A stretch of DNA of 5,412 nucleotides from an uncultured Thermomicrobiales bacterium (lineage in GTDB: Bacteria; Chloroflexota; Chloroflexia; Thermomicrobiales; UBA6265). The notes below the pieces were generated by a model. That model was given only the letters and a program-made list of their open reading frames with translations, was not told the DNA's origin and did no database searches. The position numbers were made by a program, and so were the translations under genes. The stretch is from NCBI GenBank assembly GCA_902806355.1, contig CADCWI010000066.1, positions 1 to 5,412 on the forward strand, read 5' to 3'. Positions 1-5,412 of this stretch are shown here, piece after piece; the stretch's first letter is position 1; each line of letters begins with the position of its first letter.

Positions 1-971
1 ATCCGTCAACCACGCCATTCACCTGGGACCAGTTCCGCGAGGCGGCACGGGTGCTGACCGAGCAAGGGGCCGGGCAGTATTACGGCCTGATTTTCGAGGG
101 TGCCCAGACCAATCGATACTCGGCCTGGGCCAACGCGCTGGGCTCGATGTCCGGCCGCAAGGTCGGCTTCTTCTCCGGGGACGCGCCGATCGACTGGAAG
201 ACGGGCGAGTTCGCCTTCACCGCCGACGAGTTCGTCGGCGCGATCGAGCTTCTGCTCGCGCTTCGCGACGACGGCAGCATCTTCCCCGGTTCCAGCTCCC
301 TGAACGCCCCGGAGGCACGCGCCCGCGTTCCCCAGGGTGCGGCGGCGATGATCATCCAGGGTCCATGGAACGTGTCGCAGTGGCGGCAGGAATCCCCGGA
401 CTTCGACTTCGGCGTCGCGCAGACTCCGATCGCATTGACGGGTGTCTCACCGACCTACCACGTCGGACCGGGCGGATCGAACCCGATGTGGGTCTATTCC
501 GACAGCCAGTACAAGGAAATCGCCGCCGACATCTTCTCCTACGTCGGATCGGTCGAGGGGCAGAAGGCGTGGGCCCAGATCGTCGGCGTCGCCGATCCCG
601 CCCTGTTCCCGGAGGCGCAGTCGGTGGCGGCCGGTGATGATCCCGAAGCGGCCAGGGTGATCGAGCTGTTCGAGCAGGAAATCCGGCTGGCGCCCGATCC
701 CCGCGTCCGCAACCCGGATGCGGCGGAGGTATTCCAGCAGATCCAGCCGGTGCAGCCGGATTATGGAACGACCGTCCAAGGCATGTTCTCCGGCCAGATC
801 GGGGATATCCGGGGAGCGATGCAGGGTCTCCAGGATGCCTGGACCGCCGAGCTCGATCGCGCGATCAAGGCGGCCCAGGATGCCGGAGCGCAGGTCACGC
901 AGGACGATTTCGTGTTCGCCAACTGGGATCCGGCCAGGGACTACACCGATGCCGATTACGCCGCGCTCTGA
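1..971 (+). CDS. Sugar ABC transporter solute-binding protein (first copy), 5'-truncated by window edge
   Basis: This is the C-terminal part of an extracytoplasmic solute-binding protein of the CUT1 carbohydrate family. It would bind a sugar or oligosaccharide and hand it to the permeases encoded downstream. The reading frame is open from base 3, where translation begins P-S-T-T-P-F-T-W-D, and ends at TGA 969-971, giving 322 visible residues. The GTG at 51 is internal: the codons before it align with the second binding protein (P-A-E-T-P-L-T-W-D at its residue 207), so about 206 N-terminal residues, including the export signal, lie outside the window. Shared landmarks with that protein are Q-Y-Y-G, A-I-E-L-L-L-A-L-R-D-D-G (fragment residues 80-91), an F-P-G-S stretch, and the tail motif F-A-N-W-D-P (305-310). 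The full length was probably near 528 residues, longer than the usual 400-450 for the family. The substrate cannot be told from sequence. The family assignment rests on paralogy and on the adjacent MalF/MalG-type permeases. Confidence 0.92.
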   Translation, partial: PSTTPFTWDQFREAARVLTEQGAGQYYGLIFEGAQTNRYSAWANALGSMSGRKVGFFSGDAPIDWKTGEFAFTADEFVGAIELLLALRDDGSIFPGSSSLNAPEARARVPQGAAAMIIQGPWNVSQWRQESPDFDFGVAQTPIALTGVSPTYHVGPGGSNPMWVYSDSQYKEIAADIFSYVGSVEGQKAWAQIVGVADPALFPEAQSVAAGDDPEAARVIELFEQEIRLAPDPRVRNPDAAEVFQQIQPVQPDYGTTVQGMFSGQIGDIRGAMQGLQDAWTAELDRAIKAAQDAGAQVTQDDFVFANWDPARDYTDADYAAL

Positions 972-983
972 GTATTGGTGGTC

Positions 984-1015
984 GCGGGGTGTCGCATTTC
1001 GGCGCGACACCCCGC
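984..1015 (+). promoter_or_regulatory. Strong intergenic stem-loop between the two binding-protein genes
   Basis: A perfect 12-bp inverted repeat has its left arm GCGGGGTGTCGC at 984-995 and its right arm GCGACACCCCGC at 1004-1015, with an 8-base loop. It begins 12 bases after the stop codon of the first binding protein. No run of T follows, so it is not a classical intrinsic terminator. Stem-loops in this position in sugar ABC operons (the malE-malF gap is the known example) can protect the upstream message from 3' exonucleases or partly stop transcription, giving more binding protein than downstream products. That role is inferred here. A protein-binding palindrome is an alternative. Confidence 0.75.
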
Positions 1016-1054
1016 ATGATGCCTCGGACACCGTATGCAGGTTTTCGATCCGGC

Positions 1055-1060
1055 AGGAGG
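1055..1060 (+). promoter_or_regulatory. Ribosome binding site that fixes the GTG start of the second binding protein
   Basis: AGGAGG lies 10 bases before the GTG at 1071, a slightly long but workable spacing. The in-frame ATG at 1035 lies upstream of this site and has no comparable motif before it. The ATG codons at 1063 and 1075 are out of frame. The site therefore favours GTG 1071 over ATG 1035 as the start. Confidence 0.75.
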
Positions 1061-1070
1061 GCATGCTCCC

Positions 1071-2642
1071 GTGAATGATCACGATCGCACCGCATCAGAG
1101 GTCGCACATTCGCTCAGCAGGCGACAGGCGCTCAAGGTAGCGGGTGGCTCGGCGCTCGCCTTTGCGGCCGGGAGGGTCGTACCCTCAGGCGCAGACGCCC
1201 AGACTCCTCCGAGCCAACCTGCAGATCCGATGCAGATCATCCTGCCCGAGACAGGCATCACGCTTCCCACGGACGAGGTCACCTTCCGCTGGGTCGATAG
1301 CGGCGACAGCAAGGCGTTGTTCTTCCGGGCGTACTTCGACGCGTTCACGCAGGCTCACCCGAACATCAAGTTCGATTATCTCGGGCTGCCGTGGACCGAA
1401 ATTGCCCAGGTCGTCCCGCTTGGTGTTCGCAATGGAAACGCGCCTGACGTGTTCCAGGTTCCGCAAGAGATTCCGATCGCGGAGGCGGTTCGGGAGGGGT
1501 GGGTTCGCCCGATTGACGACCTTATTCCCAACTTCCCCGCCTGGCAGGCGGGGTTTCCGCCGGTCTCGTTCGTTGAGGGCGTCAACGTCTTCAATGGCCG
1601 TGTCTACACCTTCCCACGCTCGACGAGCCGGCGGGCCGGCATCGTCAACTATTTCAATCGGGCGTATCTCGAGGAGGCCGGGTATAACCCGGCGGAAACA
1701 CCGTTGACCTGGGATACCCTCCGCGATGCTGCGCGCAAGGTAACGGAAAACGGCCAGGGGCAATACTACGGGATCATCCTAGTAGGAAAGCAGGTGGGGC
1801 GCTGGGAGCAATACGTCCGGAACATGGGGCGACTCGCCGGATCGTCAGCCGGTCCTGACGATATCGATTACCGTACCGGGGAGTACGTGTATACAAGCGA
1901 TGGCTACCTCGCTGCGATTGAGCTGCTGCTCGCGTTGCGGGACGATGGCGTCGTGTTTCCGGGGTCCATGTCACTCAATGATCCTCAAGCGCGGGCCCAA
2001 ATGCCACAGGGTGTCGCCGGGATGATTTTTGAGGGCGAGTTTACGCTTCCGATCTGGGTACGGGACAATCCCGACTTCGAGTTCGGCGTGTCGCCAATCC
2101 CGACGCCGAGTGCGTCGTTTACCCCAATGGGCTACCAGAACACAGGCACCAATCATCAGTGGCTCTATGCCGAGAGCAAGTTACCGGAGGTCGCTGCCGA
2201 AATCTTCACCTATCTCGGCTCAGAAGCAGGGCAACTGGCGTTTGTCAGCATCACGGGTGGCAGTGATCCGAGTGTCTTCGACAGCGTCAATCAACGCGCA
2301 CCGGTCGATGAGCGCATGCGCACGGTCTATGGCATTTATGAGAAATACATGCGACTGTGCCCGGATGTAAGGATCAAAAACCCGGAGACAAGCCAGGTCT
2401 ACCTGCGGCTGCAGCGGCCGACCCCGAGCTTCGGTGAGATTGTCCAAGGCATCTATACCGGCCAGCTTGAGGATCCAAAGCAGGCAATGCAGGACCTTCA
2501 GGACCGGCAGGACCAGGCGCTCGACGAAGCGATCGAAGCCGCGCGAAGAGATGGCGCGAACGTCTCGCGCGACGATTACGTCTTCCCGAACTGGGATCCG
2601 ACGACCGACTACCTCGAATCGGATTATGCCGAACTCGGCTGA
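1071..2642 (+). CDS. Sugar ABC transporter solute-binding protein (second copy), Tat-exported
   Basis: This is a 523-residue extracytoplasmic binding protein of the CUT1 carbohydrate family, the substrate receptor for the permease pair that follows. GTG 1071 is chosen because AGGAGG precedes it and because it places the export signal near the N-terminus; ATG 1035 would add 12 residues. A twin-arginine signal is clear: S-R-R-Q-A-L-K at residues 16-22, then a hydrophobic stretch of small residues to about 34, and a probable cleavage site after A-D-A (41-43). There is no lipobox cysteine, so the mature protein is released or held by other contacts. Further landmarks are G-N-A-P-D-V-F (122-128), typical of sugar-binding proteins, A-I-E-L-L-L-A-L-R-D-D-G (282-293), and the tail F-P-N-W-D-P (505-510). 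All that can be compared with the first copy is homologous, so the two arose by duplication or are related acquisitions. Its DNA looks less GC-rich than its neighbours. The stop lies 23 bases before the first permease. The substrate is unknown. Confidence 0.95.
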   Translation: MNDHDRTASEVAHSLSRRQALKVAGGSALAFAAGRVVPSGADAQTPPSQPADPMQIILPETGITLPTDEVTFRWVDSGDSKALFFRAYFDAFTQAHPNIKFDYLGLPWTEIAQVVPLGVRNGNAPDVFQVPQEIPIAEAVREGWVRPIDDLIPNFPAWQAGFPPVSFVEGVNVFNGRVYTFPRSTSRRAGIVNYFNRAYLEEAGYNPAETPLTWDTLRDAARKVTENGQGQYYGIILVGKQVGRWEQYVRNMGRLAGSSAGPDDIDYRTGEYVYTSDGYLAAIELLLALRDDGVVFPGSMSLNDPQARAQMPQGVAGMIFEGEFTLPIWVRDNPDFEFGVSPIPTPSASFTPMGYQNTGTNHQWLYAESKLPEVAAEIFTYLGSEAGQLAFVSITGGSDPSVFDSVNQRAPVDERMRTVYGIYEKYMRLCPDVRIKNPETSQVYLRLQRPTPSFGEIVQGIYTGQLEDPKQAMQDLQDRQDQALDEAIEAARRDGANVSRDDYVFPNWDPTTDYLESDYAELG

Positions 2643-2653
2643 TTCGTAATCAG
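2639..2653 (+). promoter_or_regulatory. Small inverted repeat over the stop codon and the next ribosome binding site
   Basis: CTGATT (2639-2644) and AATCAG (2648-2653) form a perfect 6-bp inverted repeat with loop CGT. It spans the TGA of the second binding protein and touches the AGGAAAGG (2652-2659) that serves the permease ATG at 2666. Such a fold could link permease translation to passage of ribosomes through the preceding gene. The stem is short and AT-rich, so chance is a real alternative. Confidence 0.3.
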
Positions 2654-2665
2654 GAAAGGCGCATT

Positions 2666-3673
2666 ATGGCGATCTCCATGGGCAGCCGTTCCCGCGACCT
2701 GATGTCGAAAGGCGGCTCGCTTCCGGGAACCGGCGGAACATCCCGCAAGAGCGGATGGCGGCGCATCTGGGAAGCGCGGTGGTGTTACCTCTTTATGACG
2801 CCTTCGCTGATCCTGGCGGTGATGTTCACGTTCTATCCGCTCGTCGCGTCCTGGTACTTCTCGTTCCTCAACTGGTCGGGATTCTCCGACACGCGGGAAT
2901 GGGTCGGGCTAGCCAACTACCGCGAGGTCATCGCCGATGGCTACTTCTGGGATGCCTACCGGCGCACGTTCCTGTTCATGATCGGCAGTGTTCCGCTGCG
3001 CCTGATCCTGTCGCTCGTGATCGCGATCATCCTCAACGACGCGGCGCTGCGGCTCGGACCGGTACTGCGGACGATGTTCTTCATCCCGGTCGTCACGACA
3101 GCGGCGATCGTCGGAATCGTGATGACGTTCCTCTTCAGCCCGTTCAATGGTCCGATCAACGAGATCCTGACGAGTCTCGGCATCATCGACCGGCCGCTGG
3201 ACTTCCTGGGCAACCCCGACTCGGCGATGTGGACCGTGGTTGGCGTCCACATCTGGAAGAACTTCGGGGTGACGATGATCTACTGGCTCGCCGCGCTGCA
3301 GGTCGTGCCGCAGGACCTCTACGAGGCGGCGAAGCTCGACGGGGCGAACGCCTGGCGACTGTTCCGGGACATCACCTTCCCGTTGCTGCTCCCGTTCGCC
3401 GCGATCATCGCCCTGATCACGGTTGTCCAGACGCTCCAGGTCTTCCCGATCGTCCAGACGATGACCGGGGGCGGGCCCTTCTTCGCCAGCGAGGTGATGG
3501 AGGTCTACATCTACCGCAACGCCTTCGGCGAGAGCGGAATCCCGCGACTCGGGTTCGCTTCGGCGGCCGGTGTCTTCTTCGGGATGACCGTGATGGTGAT
3601 CGCCATCCTGCAGGGTCTTGGGTTGCGCAAGGCGCAAGCGCGTCGTCGTGAATTCATCGGGAGCGGATCGTGA
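2666..3673 (+). CDS. Sugar ABC transporter permease, MalF/UgpA type
   Basis: This is a 335-residue inner-membrane permease, one half of the transport channel of a CUT1 carbohydrate importer. ATG 2666 is preceded by AGGAAAGG with 6 bases of spacing. After a polar, basic N-terminus of about 38 residues, hydrophobic segments fall at roughly 41-66, 101-124, 136-158, 189-212, 240-262 and 295-318, matching the six-helix core of this family. The EAA loop that contacts the ATPase is intact: E-A-A-K-L-D-G-A at 220-227 and P-L-L-L-P ending at 243. The T-G-G-G-P-F stretch (267-272) before the last helix is characteristic of the MalF-side permease. The stop overlaps the start of the second permease by four bases, so the two are translationally coupled and presumably form a heterodimer. 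The long periplasmic insertion of E. coli MalF is absent, as in most relatives of this length. Confidence 0.96.
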   Translation: MAISMGSRSRDLMSKGGSLPGTGGTSRKSGWRRIWEARWCYLFMTPSLILAVMFTFYPLVASWYFSFLNWSGFSDTREWVGLANYREVIADGYFWDAYRRTFLFMIGSVPLRLILSLVIAIILNDAALRLGPVLRTMFFIPVVTTAAIVGIVMTFLFSPFNGPINEILTSLGIIDRPLDFLGNPDSAMWTVVGVHIWKNFGVTMIYWLAALQVVPQDLYEAAKLDGANAWRLFRDITFPLLLPFAAIIALITVVQTLQVFPIVQTMTGGGPFFASEVMEVYIYRNAFGESGIPRLGFASAAGVFFGMTVMVIAILQGLGLRKAQARRREFIGSGS

Positions 3674-4587
3674 GCACATCTACCCAAACCGCCCGCGACC
3701 CGGGCACGCCGATGGTCCAGCACACGGTGGCGACCGATCGGCGATCGATCGCGAGCCGGCTCTACAACCCGCGGTTCCGGGAGGTGGTCTTCACGATCCT
3801 CCTGCTGCCGCTCGCCGTCATCTGGATTTACCCCTTCCTGTGGATGATCTCGGCCGCGCTCAAGACCGACCAGGAGATCTTCGGCGGGCTGGGCCTGATC
3901 CCCGAGACGTTCCAGTGGAGCAACTTCGGCCGAGCCTGGACCGATGCCCGGATCGGTGATTACTTCTTCAACACGCTGATCATCACGTTCTTCTCGGTCC
4001 TGATCGTCGTGACGACGACGGCGATGATGGGGTACGTGCTCGGGCGATACCAGTTCCCGGGCAAGAAGATCGTGATCGGGTTCTTCGTGGCGACCGTGTT
4101 CCTGCCCGAGGGCTACACGATCATCCCCGTCTTCGAGCTGATCAACTTCCTGAACCTCGGGAATTCCCTGGCTGGCGTGATCCTCGCCCAGAGCGGGGGC
4201 GCCCATATCGTGACGATCCTGCTCTTCGCCGGATACTTCAGCCAGTTGCCGAAGGAGCTGGAAGAAGCGGCGATCCTCGATGGCGCCGGGTTCCTCCGCA
4301 TCTTCTGGCAGATCTTCCTGCCGCTGACGAAGCCGGTCGTGGCAACCGCGATCATCATGCAGTTCATGTACTCGTGGAACGATTTCCTGCTGCCGCTCGT
4401 GCTGACGCTGTCGCGGCCAGACCTGCGGACGCTCTCGGTCGGGATCTATGCCTTCCAGGGCGAGTTCTTCACCGACTGGAGCGGCATGGCGGCGGCGGCC
4501 ACGATCAGCCTGCTGCCGATCATCATCGTCTTCCTGTTCCTGCAACGGTACTTCGTCGAAGGGATCGCGGGCGCCGTCAAGTCATGA
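3670..4587 (+). CDS. Sugar ABC transporter permease, MalG/UgpE type
   Basis: This is a 305-residue inner-membrane permease, the partner of the preceding one. The GTG start at 3670 overlaps the previous stop in the arrangement GTGA, and GGGAG (3659-3663) lies 6 bases upstream. The first 35 or so residues are polar; hydrophobic segments follow at roughly 37-62, 101-124, 134-156, 166-190, 219-241 and 274-292. The EAA loop is complete: E-A-A-I-L-D-G-A at 199-206 and P-L-T-K-P at 218-222, the contact for the cytoplasmic ATPase. The end Q-R-Y-F-V-E-G-I-A-G-A-V-K-S is the conserved tail of MalG-type permeases, so the gene is full length. It is the last recognisable gene of the transporter operon; no ATPase gene follows it. 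Substrate specificity lies mainly in the binding proteins and cannot be read from this gene. Confidence 0.97.
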   Translation: MSTSTQTARDPGTPMVQHTVATDRRSIASRLYNPRFREVVFTILLLPLAVIWIYPFLWMISAALKTDQEIFGGLGLIPETFQWSNFGRAWTDARIGDYFFNTLIITFFSVLIVVTTTAMMGYVLGRYQFPGKKIVIGFFVATVFLPEGYTIIPVFELINFLNLGNSLAGVILAQSGGAHIVTILLFAGYFSQLPKELEEAAILDGAGFLRIFWQIFLPLTKPVVATAIIMQFMYSWNDFLLPLVLTLSRPDLRTLSVGIYAFQGEFFTDWSGMAAAATISLLPIIIVFLFLQRYFVEGIAGAVKS

Positions 4588-4620
4588 TCCGGAATGACAT
4601 CGTTGCTGACGCCGTTTTCC

Positions 4621-4643
4621 ATCACGGTGGGGAACCATCCGTT
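4621..4643 (+). repeat. Imperfect direct repeat, left copy
   Basis: The stretch starting ATCACGGTGGGGAAC and ending CCGTT matches 4902-4922, which starts ATCACGATGGGGAAC and ends CCGTT. They differ by one substitution and a short difference before CCGTT. The two copies bracket the inverted-repeat element at 4700-4888. ACGGTGG (4624-4630) can also pair with CCATCCGT (4635-4642) around a GGAA loop with one bulged base, but no T-run follows. Confidence 0.65.
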
Positions 4644-4699
4644 GTCCTGAGTTGTGTGCCTATCTTGTCGTCATGTTGAGTGGGCTGTCCAAGGCTGAG

Positions 4700-4888
4700 C
4701 GTCATCCAGGGCGAAGCGATGAATCCCCGCGCGAAGCGCATACGACGCAGTCGGATCGTGCGCCTGCCGACACGTTGTCCGCTCTGCGGACCGGCTTCAC
4801 AGGCAATCTCGCAGGGATTGAGCGGCCACGGTGCGATGCGGCCCATCGCCGGGGAATCCTTCGGTCGCTTCACTCCCTCTGGATGACG
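4700..4888. repeat. Inverted-repeat element resembling dispersed non-coding repeats
   Basis: The left arm (4700-4731) contains CGTCATCCAG, GCGAAGCG and GAATCCCCG. The right arm (4848-4888) read on the other strand contains CGTCATCCAG, GTGAAGCG and GGATTCCCC in the same order, with a few extra bases between blocks. The arms are separated by about 115 bases that include a 6-bp hairpin at 4777-4791. The blocks resemble, from memory, the GTCATTCTGAGCGAAGCG-type repeats scattered between genes in many bacterial genomes, including Chloroflexota. It encodes no transposase, so it could be a non-autonomous (MITE-like) element or a degenerate extragenic palindrome. Copy number elsewhere in the genome is unknown. 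Confidence 0.6.
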
Positions 4889-4901
4889 GAGGGCGTTCAG
4901 A

Positions 4902-4922
4902 ATCACGATGGGGAACGCCGTT
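4902..4922 (+). repeat. Imperfect direct repeat, right copy
   Basis: This is the partner of the repeat at 4621-4643, sharing ATCACG-A/G-TGGGGAAC and the terminal CCGTT. It lies about 100 bases before the sulfatase start. It is longer than a usual transposon target duplication, and imperfect. Confidence 0.65.
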
Positions 4923-4995
4923 CCGGCCCGGGCGTGAGTCTTTGGTCAACGTCCCGCGTCTGACGCACGGTCCGCCGCTCGACAGAGGCCGTATT

Positions 4996-5008
4996 CGCGA
5001 ACGTCGCG
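4996..5008. promoter_or_regulatory. Short palindrome upstream of the sulfatase gene
   Basis: CGCGA (4996-5000) and TCGCG (5004-5008) form a perfect 5-bp inverted repeat with spacer ACG, 4 bases before the ribosome binding site. It could be part of an operator or a small leader hairpin. In GC-rich DNA such short palindromes arise often by chance, so this is only a candidate. Confidence 0.2.
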
Positions 5009-5012
5009 TCAC

Positions 5013-5018
5013 GGGAGG
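5013..5018 (+). promoter_or_regulatory. Ribosome binding site supporting a TTG start for the sulfatase
   Basis: GGGAGG lies 7 bases before the TTG at 5026, an ideal spacing. No in-frame ATG or GTG lies near this site upstream. The first in-frame GTG (5047) and ATG (5095) would remove the conserved N-terminal strand and metal-binding residues, so TTG is the likely start. Confidence 0.8.
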
Positions 5019-5025
5019 TGTTTCG

Positions 5026-5412
5026 TTGTCGGGCAAGCTGCCTCACGTCGTGCTGTTCAATCCGGATCAATGGCGGGGCGATGCCCTCGGGCACATGGGA
5101 AATCCGGCCGCCAGGACGCCGGTGCTGGATGAATGGGTGGAGCGGGACGCGGTGTCGTTCAGCCGTGCCTATTGCCAGAATCCCGTATGCACTCCCAGCC
5201 GGTGCTCGTTCATGTCCGGCTGGTATCCTCATGTCCGCGGCCATCGCACGATGCACCACATGTTGCGGCCGGACGAACCGTGCCTGCTCCGAACGCTGAA
5301 GGACAACGGCTATTTCGTCTGGTGGGGTGGCAAGAACGATCTCGTTCCCGGCCAGAACGGATTCGCCGGCTACTGCGACGTGAAGTACGCGCCAGACGAG
5401 CCGCCGAAGCCG
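5026..5412 (+). CDS. Type I (formylglycine-dependent) sulfatase, N-terminal part, truncated by window edge
   Basis: These are the first 129 residues of a sulfatase of the alkaline phosphatase superfamily, which hydrolyses sulfate esters, often on sugars or glycans. The frame starts at TTG 5026 after a well-placed GGGAGG and is still open at the window end; most family members are about 450-550 residues. The N-terminal strand L-P-H-V-V-L-F-N-P-D-Q-W-R-G-D-A-L-G (5-22) carries D14 and Q15, the expected metal-binding position in the D-Q variant. C55-T-P-S-R59 is the sulfatase signature, in which the cysteine is converted to formylglycine by a maturase, and S-G-W-Y-P-H follows (64-69). K103 in G-G-K-N-D-L (101-106) sits where many sulfatases have G-K-x-H, here with N-D instead. 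No signal peptide is seen, so the visible N-terminus suggests a cytoplasmic enzyme. It might desulfate sugars brought in by the upstream transporter, but the gap makes co-transcription uncertain. Confidence 0.93.
   Translation, partial: MSGKLPHVVLFNPDQWRGDALGHMGNPAARTPVLDEWVERDAVSFSRAYCQNPVCTPSRCSFMSGWYPHVRGHRTMHHMLRPDEPCLLRTLKDNGYFVWWGGKNDLVPGQNGFAGYCDVKYAPDEPPKP

Larger units (their letters stand above)
4588..5025. other. Non-coding gap between transporter and sulfatase, repeat-bearing
   Basis: No convincing gene is seen in these 438 bases. Short open frames here lack a ribosome binding site or protein-like composition. The stretch contains a pair of imperfect direct repeats, an inverted-repeat element between them, a small hairpin GTCCGC/GCGGAC at 4777-4791, and a short palindrome just before the sulfatase ribosome binding site. 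I found no hairpin with a T-run to end the transporter transcript and no good -35/-10 pair for the sulfatase gene. Confidence 0.7.

Noticed and set aside
447..1082. Open frame of 211 residues on the minus strand opposite the first receptor and the hairpin
   Set aside because: It lies opposite a well-supported binding-protein gene, crosses the intergenic hairpin, and has the arginine-rich, low-information look of a shadow frame.
2755..3651. Open frame of 298 residues on the plus strand inside the first permease
   Set aside because: It is a +1-type shadow of the permease, rich in R, G, D and H, without a ribosome binding site or recognisable motif. The permease frame has membrane segments and the EAA loop.
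3511..4545. Long open frame on the minus strand (344 residues) opposite the permeases
   Set aside because: It is opposite two clear permease genes. Its translation is a highly charged mix of R, D, E, H and Q with no family features, as expected for the reverse strand of GC-rich membrane-protein codons.
4624..4642. Hairpin after the last permease as a transcription terminator
   Set aside because: The stem has a bulge, lies inside the direct repeat, and is not followed by a T-run, so it is not a convincing intrinsic terminator.
4652..4963. Small open frames on both strands across the gap (also 4622-4906 on the minus strand)
   Set aside because: They run through the inverted-repeat element, have no convincing ribosome binding site, and yield peptides whose apparent motifs simply translate the repeat.
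4942..4996. Promoter for the sulfatase gene using TTGGTC (4942-4947) or TCGACA (4979-4984) as -35
   Set aside because: Neither has a reasonable -10 hexamer at 16-18 bases; GTATTC at 4991 is at the wrong distance from both.
5018..5299. Open frame of 93 residues on the plus strand starting at GTG 5018
   Set aside because: It is out of frame with the sulfatase, which starts at TTG 5026 and carries the signature motif. The peptide is an R- and C-rich shadow.

Overview
The window holds most of a carbohydrate ABC uptake operon of the CUT1 (MalFG/UgpAE-like) type, followed on the same strand by the start of a type I sulfatase gene. All five genes are on the + strand. In order they are: a solute-binding protein cut by the left edge (1-971), a second, paralogous solute-binding protein with a twin-arginine signal (1071-2642), two inner-membrane permeases (2666-3673 and 3670-4587), a 438-base gap carrying repeat-like DNA (4588-5025), and a sulfatase cut by the right edge (5026-5412).

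The DNA is GC-rich with strong Shine-Dalgarno motifs and GTG and TTG starts. It also has a Tat-exported sugar-binding protein and a degenerate dispersed-type repeat. Together these suggest a high-GC, non-model bacterium, possibly a Chloroflexota member such as a Thermomicrobia/Sphaerobacter-like lineage. That placement is an impression from style and was not tested.

The binding proteins would capture a sugar or oligosaccharide outside the membrane and deliver it to the channel formed by the two permeases. Each permease carries the EAA loop that docks onto the cytoplasmic ATPase. No ATPase gene is present; many CUT1 operons share an MsmK/MalK-type ATPase encoded elsewhere. The two binding proteins are clear homologues, about two thirds identical in their best stretch. 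They lie in tandem, so one permease pair may be served by two receptors of different specificity. A strong 12-bp hairpin lies between the two binding-protein genes and could shape their relative expression.

The sulfatase keeps the formylglycine motif C-T-P-S-R. It might remove sulfate from the same type of glycan that the transporter imports, but it is separated by a repeat-bearing gap and is probably its own transcription unit. I see no CRISPR array, tRNA, rRNA or transposase gene, and no clearly new system. The most notable points are the tandem receptors with different base composition, the intergenic hairpin, and the inverted-repeat element with flanking direct repeats before the sulfatase.
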